A DNA stretch of 64,000 nucleotides, from positions 1 to 64,000 of the forward strand of contig JAPPPQ010000017.1 of assembly GCA_028817435.1 (NCBI GenBank). The letters are read 5' to 3'. Below the pieces are notes generated by a model that saw only the letters and a program-made list of their open reading frames with translations, was not told the DNA's origin and did no database searches. The stretch comes from Deltaproteobacteria bacterium. GTDB taxonomy: Bacteria; Myxococcota_A; UBA9160; UBA6930. Of this stretch, positions 42,701 to 51,700 are shown in pieces. A program made the translations under genes and the position numbers. Within the stretch, counting starts at the first letter, position 1. Every line of letters starts with the position of its first letter.

Positions 42701-45700
42701 GCCACTTTGGCCCTGACCCTTACCGATGACAGCGTGGAAGAGAGCGACGAGAACCTGATCATCACCCTTTCCAATCCGGTGGGTGCGGCGGGGGTGGTTT
42801 CTTTCTCTCCCGCCACGGCGCGGGTGCGCATTCTGGCCAGCGATATTGTGCTGGGCCCCAGCGTCCGCATTGAAGCGCCCTCTTGCCCCATCGGCGGCTG
42901 CGCGGCGGGCCAGACGGTCCGCTTCCCGGTTACGCTGCGCAACCCGCCGCCGGTGGATGTAACGGTGAACTGGCGCGTGCACCTGGACGGCAACCCCTCC
43001 ACTCCGGATGTGGACATCCACAGCCTCGCCCCAGGCGACCTATACCGATCGGACTTCACCTTCAACCGAGTCGGAATCCCCAGAGACCCGAATGCGCCGC
43101 CCTATCCGGATGAGCCCTCCAGGGCCGATGGCTACTACTACGGCAGCATTGTGTTCCGCGCCGCCCAGCGGGAGCAGCGGAAGTTCGTCGGCATTGATCT
43201 GCGATATGACGACAGCCGCCGCGACGCCCGTGAGGAATTCTATCAGGTGCGCATTACCGCCACCCCGGACAGCGGCGCAAATGCCGTCCGGGTGACCACG
43301 GACCGCGCCACTTCCAGCATTGCCCGATCCCCGGCTACCCTTCTGTTTGAGCAATGGAGTCTCTTGATTGCCTTCGACCGCACCTCGGTGAGCGAGGGCG
43401 GACAGTTGGTGGCGACGGTCTATGCCCAGCGCTCATCCGTCACCCCCTCCGAGTTCCAGAATCCCAGCGCCCCGACCGTTGTGCAGTTCTGCATCGCCCG
43501 CAATTCTCCCTCCCATACCTCCTGGGGCATCCTTCGGGATGGCAAGGCCGCGGGCGGGGCGGGCGATTTCCGCGTGTTGCCGGGTCCAGGGGTCCTCCGG
43601 ATTCAGGAGCATGTCCCGCACCCCGAAATCAGAGTTGCCAGAACGGCCTTGCGCTGCACCCTCGTGGATGTGCAGCTCCCCGCGTTGGCGGGCGTAGCCA
43701 ACGGCGTGCCGGTTACCATTGAAATTATCGCCGACGGCCGGCAGGAGCCGGAAGAGCTCCTGTGGATCGCGCCGTTTGGGAAGGCGGCGGATCATCCGAC
43801 AGCCAGCGCCGGCCCTAGCTATACGGCTGGCGTCAGCGAGCTCCTCTCCCCCGGTCTCTTTTCGGAGGCCATCATCGCTGCGCACAAGCAGCAGAGCCTG
43901 GTCTCCATTGCCGCCAGCCCGGCCAACACCCGCACCCTGAGTCTCACCGGCTCTGCCAGCGGCAGCGAGGGCGGCGCGGCGCTTTCTTACCAGGTGACGC
44001 CCGATATGGCCTTCACGAGCGCTGCCACCGCCACCTGGACCGTGGTGGGCCGCGGCGCAGACCCGGCTTCGGACGCGGACTTCACCGCCGTGAGCGGCGC
44101 CATTACCTTCCCCGCCAGCAGCACCGCCGCGCAGAGCTTTTCTGTCTCGCCCAATGACGATATGCTGAACGAACCCGGCGAGTTGTTCACCGTGCGCGTG
44201 GATATGGACGACCCCACCGCAGATAGCGGCACTTCGCCGGGCACTGTGGACGGCACGCTCAGCGACAACGACGCCGTGCTGCTGCGCATTCGGGGGGTGC
44301 GCCGCGCGCCGGAGGGCGGCGCTGCGGTGTTTCCCATTGAGCTGAGCGGTGGAGAGCGCGGCGGCGCACTGCTGGTGAACTGGCAGGTAAGCGGCAGCGG
44401 CGCGCCCGCAGCCACGGCGGCAGATTTTGCGGGCGGCGTGTTTCCCGCGGGCATTTTGCGGCTGCCCGCCGGGGTTGCCAGCGTGCCGCTGAACATTCCC
44501 ATCGCCGCCGATTCGGTGGCCGACGATCTGGAGGAATTCACCGTCACCCTCACCAGCCCCGACACGCCCGGCGGCGATGATTCGGAAGCCTGGTCCACCG
44601 GCACCATTACGCTGCAGACCGCCAGCGCCACGGCGGCCATTGGCCCGTATCTCAGCATTGTCCGCGAATTCGAGGTGGCGGTGGACACTGCGACCCTTGC
44701 CGAAGGCGGCACGGCGACCTTCACCGTGACTTTGCGCGGCGATGCGCCGGAGAGCGGCGCGCCCGCCACCGTGGACTGGGCGCTGACGGGCACGGCCGGC
44801 GCGGCGGATCTGACCTCTCCCGCCACGCGCAGCGGCACTCTGAGCTTCACCGCGCTGGGCACGGACACGGTGGTTGCGGTGACCGCCGCGGACACGCTGA
44901 ACGAAGCGTCGGAGACGCTGATTTTCACCTTGCGCAATCCCGCCGACGGGGCGAATTCTGCCGGGCTGGTTCCCGGCCTGGAAAGCGCCACGGCCACCAT
45001 TACCGACGACGCTGCGGACGCCATTACTTTGTCGGTGGCGCTGGCCTCCGGCCAGACCGACCGCGATGCCGACCGGGCGGGGCACCAGGCGGATGAAGGC
45101 GACAGCGTTTCGTTCACCGTGACTTTGGCCGGGGGCGATCTATCGGGGGCGGCGGAGATACCCTTCAGCGTAAGCGGCGTGGCGGCTGGAGATTTTGACA
45201 TCAGCCAGCCCACCGGGGTGGGGGCGGCGGAGACCGGCGCCACGCTGCGCGTGGGCAGCGGCAACAGCGGCACCATTACGCTGGCCATCAGCGCGGACAA
45301 TTTGAACGAGGCGCGGGAAGAGTTGACTCTGTCGCTGGGCGCAAGTCCCACGGCCCCCGGCGCAATTAGCGTGAGTTCGGCGCAGGGCGCGGGTTCGGCG
45401 GGGGCGGAGATTCGCGCCAGCAATCCGGTGGCGCTGCAGATCAGCACGGCGCAAAGCTCGCTGCTGGAGGGGACGGAGGCCGTGTTTTCCGTGACGCTTT
45501 CGGGCGCAAGCGCGGGTTCGGCGGCGGCGGTGACGGTGCCCTACACGGTGAGCGGCGATGTGTCGGCGATGGATTTGAGTCTGACTTCGCTGACGGGGAA
45601 CAGCTTGACGATTCCGGCCAACACCGGGGTGGGCGAGCTTCGCATCGGCATTGTGCAGGACGGCACTGCGGAAGTGGCGGAGGATTTGGTGGTGACTTTG

Positions 45701-48700
45701 GGCGCATCGCCCACCGTCGGCACAGGCGGCGGCGCGGTGTCGCGCAGCAGCGAAACCGCAGAGCAGAGCGCGACGCTTCCCATTCCGGCAAATGCGGCGA
45801 CGGTGCGCGATTTTGCGGTGTCTGTGGACTTTGCCACCCGCAGCGAGGGGCAGACGGCCGTATTCAGCGTTGCCCTGACCGGCACCGCGCCGGACAGCGG
45901 CTCTCCCGCCACGGTGAATTGGGCATTGAGCGGCGTGGAGGCCGCGGATTACAGCGCGCCGGCTTCCAGCAGCGGCACGCTGAGCTTCACCGCCCTTGGC
46001 ACGCAAATGGTCACCGTGGTGATCACCGCGGACAATTTGAACGAGGCCGCGGAGACCATGGTGTTGACTTTGAGCGGTTCGAGCGGCGGCGGCAGCGGCG
46101 GCACGGGGATAAGCACCGCGCAGGCCAGCACGGAGATTGCGGCCAGCAATGCGGCCAGCTACCGCATTGTTGCGGTTTCTCCCACTCAGACCACCCGCAG
46201 CGAAACCACCGAGGTGTTGCGGGCGCGGGTGGAGCTGAGCGCGCCTTCGGAGGGTGCGGTTTCCATTCCCTTCACCATTGGCGGCACTGCGACGCGGGGT
46301 TCTTCGGCGGATTACACCACCGTGCTGCTTTCCAATGCCGGGCTGTTCAGCGCGGATTTTGCGGCGGGGGAATCTACTTTTGATGTGGTGGTGAATTTGC
46401 GGGAAGACAACCTGAACGAGCCGGACGAGACCATCGTGCTTACGCCGCTGGCCGAAGATCACGCGAGTTTCAGCAAGGGCGCTGCGAGCGGCGCAATTAC
46501 CCGGGCCGCCACCCATGCGTTGACCTGGACCGTGGACGATGACGACGATTTGGTGCTGAGCATTCGCGCCGGCACTTCTCCGGTGAACGAGGGCGGCACT
46601 GCGGAATTTGCGGTGGTGGCCACCGGCGCAGCGCTGCCCTCGGGCCTGACCGCGGTGCTTTCTTTCACGCTGAGCGGCACGGGCATTACGGCGGAAGATT
46701 TGAGCGATTATTCGGCGCTTTCGGGCACTTTGGACATTACGCAGGCGGGGTTGGCCGCCACGCCCGCGGGGCAGGTGGCGCTGGATATTGCCATTGCCCA
46801 GGATACTGCGCCGGAGAGCGCAGAGCGCCTGCGCGTGACCTTGACTTCGGCGCGCGTAATGAACGGCGGGGCGGCCAGCGCATCCGGCAGCGCCGAGATT
46901 GAAATTGCCGAGAGCGACGCCTTGACTTTGGCCATTGCGCGCACCGACAGCGATGCCTTCACCGAAGGCGGCGCGGGCGCGCTTGGCACCGCGGTGTTTA
47001 CGGTGACGGCGACCGGAGGCACGCCCACGGAGGCCGTGGTGGTGGGCTTCGAGGTCGGCGGGACGGGGGTTACCAGCGGGGATTACGCGCTGGTTTCGAC
47101 GGCGAATCCGCTGCGCTTCACGGGCACGAGCGCCACCATTACGCTGATGGCGCGTGCGGATACGCTGAACGAGGCGGCGGAGACCGTGACGGTGACGCTG
47201 GTGAATCCCGGCGGCGGAGGAGGCGGCCTGACGCCTTCTTTGGGCACGGCGGCGGCGAATGCGGAGATCCCGCAGAACGAGCCTGCGCAGGTGAGCATTG
47301 CGCGTTCCAGTGCGGCGATGGTGATGGAGGGGAGTCCGGCGACTTTCCGGGTTTCGATCAATCCTCCCAGCGCGGCGGCGGTGACTTTGAGCTGGACGGC
47401 CAGCGTGGCGGCGCAGACCAACACGGGGACCGGAGACCGCGCGCCCAATGCGGACGGCGCTGGTCACGAGTTCAGCAGCGCCGGTGGGGTCATGCGCACC
47501 AGCGGCGGCGTGGCGGCGAGCGGCATGGTGGAAATTCCCGCGGGCAGCCGCAGCGCGGATTTCAATTTGACGCCCGCGCAAGATGGCCGGGAAGAAGGCG
47601 CAGAGACGATTCGCGTGGTGCTGGGCTCCACCCCGCAGGTGGGTTCGGGAGGCGGCGCGGTGACTTCGGGCGGCACGGCGGAAGTAACGGTGCCGGAGAA
47701 CGCGGCCTCGGTGCGGGATTTTGCGGTTTCGCGGGTGGGCGGGGCCTCTGCCAACGAGGGCGCGGCGGTGGTGTTCCGCGTGGCGCTGACCGGCGAGGCC
47801 CACACCACCACCGCCACGGTGGATTGGGCGGTGAGCGGAGATGTGACCTTCGGGGATTGGTCCAGCACTACGGCGAGGCAGTTGAGTTATCCCGTCGGCA
47901 CCACCAGCCAGGAGATTCGCATTTCGCTGAGCGCGGACAATTTGAATGAGGCTGCGGAGACTTTGACCGTGACATTGAGCATGGCCGCGGGCGGTGGCGG
48001 GGGCGGCACCGGCATTGAGACGGAAACCGCCTCGGTGGAGATTGCGGCGAGCGATCCCATTACCTACGCGATTGGCGCGGATGTGAGCCGGGCGGAAGGC
48101 GACAGCGGCAGCGTGGCGGTGAATTTTGCGGTGACTCTGAGCGGCGCGAGCGCGGGGAGCGCGGGGGGCGCGGTGCGGGTGCCGTTTTCGGCTGCAGCGG
48201 AGAGCACCGCCACCGGTGGAGTGGATTACACCCTTTCCACCAGTCCGCTGAGCTTTCCTGCGGCCAACGGCACCTTGCAGATTACGGTGATGATTACCGG
48301 GGATCTGCTGAGCGAGGCTGCGGAGACGCTGGTTCTTGCGCTGGGCGCGGCCGAAACAGGCATGGGAGCCGGGGCGGTTTCGCCGGGCCGCGCCCGCGCG
48401 ACGCTGACCATTACGGACGACGATGAGTTGAGCATTCGCATCGCGCGGCGCAGCGGCGAGAGCGGCGACATTGACGAGAGCGGGGGTGTGGCGCGCTTCA
48501 CGGTGACCGTGACGGGCGGCACGCCGACGGCGGATATCCGCGCGCCCTTTGCCGTGGGAGGCGCGGTTTCGGCGGGGGATTACGACATCACCATGCCTTC
48601 GGGCATTGCGGCGGATGCAGAGGGCGGCACGCTGGTTCTGGCCGCGCCCGCGCTGAGCGGGGAGATTGTGGTATCCGCCAGCGAGGATGATTTTTTGGAG

Positions 48701-51700
48701 GCTCGGGAGGCGTTTTCGCTGCAGCTGGGGGCGGTTTCGGGCGGCGGCGGGGGGCTGGCGATTGAGCAGGGGCAGGGCAGCGCGGGCGCAGCGATTACGG
48801 ACAACGAATCGGTATCGGTGGCGCTTTCGCGGGTGGGCAGCGGCAACATTACAGAGGGCGGCGCGGGGGCGCGGCTGCGGCTGACCTTGAGCGGCGGGCG
48901 GCTCAGCGCCGCGGCGCGCATACCCTACACGCTGAGCGGCGTGGAGGCGGCGGACATTTCCGGCGGCGCAGCGGCCGGCCTCAGCGGCCTTTCGGGGGCG
49001 GTGACCATTGCGGCCAGCGACAGCACCGGCCGCACCACCACGGCGGAGTTCGTGCTGAGCGCGGTGGCGGACAACTTGAACGAGGCCGGCGAAACGCTGC
49101 AGGTGGTGCTGGGCGCGCCCTCCACTCAGGGCCAGATAGCCGCGGCGGCCGATCCCGGCGACCGCGCCTCGGTTGCGATCTCGGCTTCGGATCCGCTGAC
49201 GGTTTCGCTTGCTGCCCCCGCCACCGATCCGGTGCGCGAAACGGGGCAGGCGGTGTTCGGGGTGTCTTTGGCCGGCGCATCGCAGGGTTCAGAGGGCGGG
49301 CTGATTTTGTCTTTCGATGTGCAGGTTTCGAATCAGCAGGGTCCGGCCAACACGGCGGAGAATCCCGATGTGGCGGTGATTGGTCCGGACGGCCGGGACG
49401 GCGCGAACACCGGGGCTTCGGGCCGGGTATCGGCGATGATTTCGATTCCCGCAGGGGCCACCACCGCGGAGATTCGCCTGCGCGCGCGCTTTGACAATCT
49501 CGACGAGGGCGCCACGCCGGAAACGCTGCAGGTGAGCTTGACCGGGGTGGCGGCGGATGCGGACAACCCCGGCGCGGGGGCGGCGAGTGTTTCGGGCACG
49601 GCGGGCAGTGCATCGGTGGGGCTCGAGAATGTGAACGCCGCGCGCACTTTGGTGGTCACCGCGCCGCAGCGCGTGATGGAAGGGCAGAGCGTCACCTTCA
49701 GCGTGGGGCTGGAAGGCGCGCCGCCGGAGCCGGACATGGCCTTCGATGTGAGCTGGACGCTGGTGCCCGCGGGCGCCACGCCGCCCACTGCATCTGCGGG
49801 CGGGCTGGCGCGGAATCACGGCGTGGCGCATCCGGACGATCCCGACTTCCGCCATGCGCTGAGCGGCACGGTGAACTTCCCGGCGGGCATGCTCGCGCCG
49901 CAGACGGTGACGGTGCAAACTCTGCAAGATCCGCTGAACGAGGGGGATGAGGCGCTGAGTTTGCGCATTACGCCGCCTTCCACAGACGCCGGGGGCCGCC
50001 CGGCGGGCTTCCCGGGCACTGCGCCGGCCACGCAGGTGAGCGTGCAAGAGGCGCAATCGCTGATTCCCGCCAACGATCCCATCGTGCTGAGCCTGGTGCG
50101 CTCTGCGGACGATCCCGACACTCTTTCCAATCAGGACGGCTTCGGCTTCGGCGTGGACTTCGGCTGCGCCGACGGCACTTCGGTGGCGGCGGGCGACTGC
50201 GAGGCGGTGGTGCCGACCACGGCGGTGACCATTCCCTACACCTACATGGTGGGCAGTCAGCGCTTCCCGGGCGAACTGATGGTTGCGGCGGGGGATACGG
50301 CCGCGCAGGTGAACGCGGCGGCGGCGTCCCGCGACAGCACGGCGATTGCGCCCCCGCCTGCGGCGGTTGCGGCGATACAGGCGGTGACGGGGACGCAGGA
50401 TATTTCGCTGGCATTGGGCGCGCCGTCGGCGGCCACGCCCAGCGGCGCGCCTTCGGCGGGGCAGCCCCAGCCGCAGGCGGGTCTTCGCAGCGGCCAGACT
50501 GCGGCGGAAATGCGCACTGCGCCGGTGCGGGTGGAAAAGCGGCTGGGCGAATTCAGCGTGGCGCTGGATGTGAAGCGCGCCGAAGCGCCGGAAGGCACCA
50601 CTTTGGAACTGACCGCCACCCTGCGCGGCACCGGCACGCTGACGGGGAACCTGGAAATTCCCTGGGCAACTACTTTGGCCGCGCCGGGTTATGTGCCGGG
50701 GGGCGCGGTGGCGCAGCCGGAAGATTTGACGGGGCCGCGCATGGGGCGGCTGAGCTTTGCCTCCGGCGCGGGCGGCGGCGCGACCCAGCGCATTGCCATT
50801 GAAATTGCCACCGATGATTTGGAGGAAATTGGCGGCGAATATTTCCTGGTGACGCTCGGCACCCCCAGCGGCCCGGATGTTTCGCGGCTGGCGCTGGATA
50901 CCACCTCCACCGGCGTTTTGATCCCCGCGCTGCGGGCCACACTGAGTGTGTCTCATGCCACGGCGGCAGAGGGAGAAGATGCGGTGTTTGCGCTGTCGCT
51001 GGATGACTTCCGCGGCGGCGACGCCACCACCCGGCCCGTGGAGGTGCGCTATCGGCTGACGGACGGCAGCGCCACCCGGGGCGCGGCGGCGGGCGAGGCA
51101 GACGCCGATTATGTATCGCCGCAACCGGCGGGCATGGTGACTTTGCCGACGGGAGTAGCCAGCGGGGAGATTCGCATACCGCTGCTGCTGGACGGCGAGC
51201 TGGAGCCCCGGGAGACCTTCACCCTCACATTGACTTCGGCCACCGGCGGCGGGGGCAACATCATCTTCCCGGAAATGGCGGATGAACTGAGCGCGACGGG
51301 GACGATTACCGACGATGCGGATCAGGCGCGGCGGCGCGCCAAGCGCGTGGGGACCTTGGTGGGGGTGCTGAACCGCTCGACGGCGGGGCTGGCGACCGAT
51401 GCCATCGGCGCGCGTCTGGAGCGCGGCTTGGGGGATGGCCCGCAATCGGCGCAGCTCAGCCTGGCCAACCGCAATTTGCTGGGCCGGCGCGAAGCGAACC
51501 GCGCGGGGGCAGATTTGGGCCTGGCGCTCTACGGCGCGCCGGGCCTGGGCGGGGCAGAGGCGGGTCTGCCGGGCGCAAGCGGCCGCGGCGCGGGCGGCCG
51601 CGGTGCCGCGGGCGCGGGGGCGGGGGCCTTTGGCGGACTCGGCGCGGGGCTGGCCGGCGGCGCAAACATGGGACGGCGCACCGAACTGCCGAGCCTGGCC

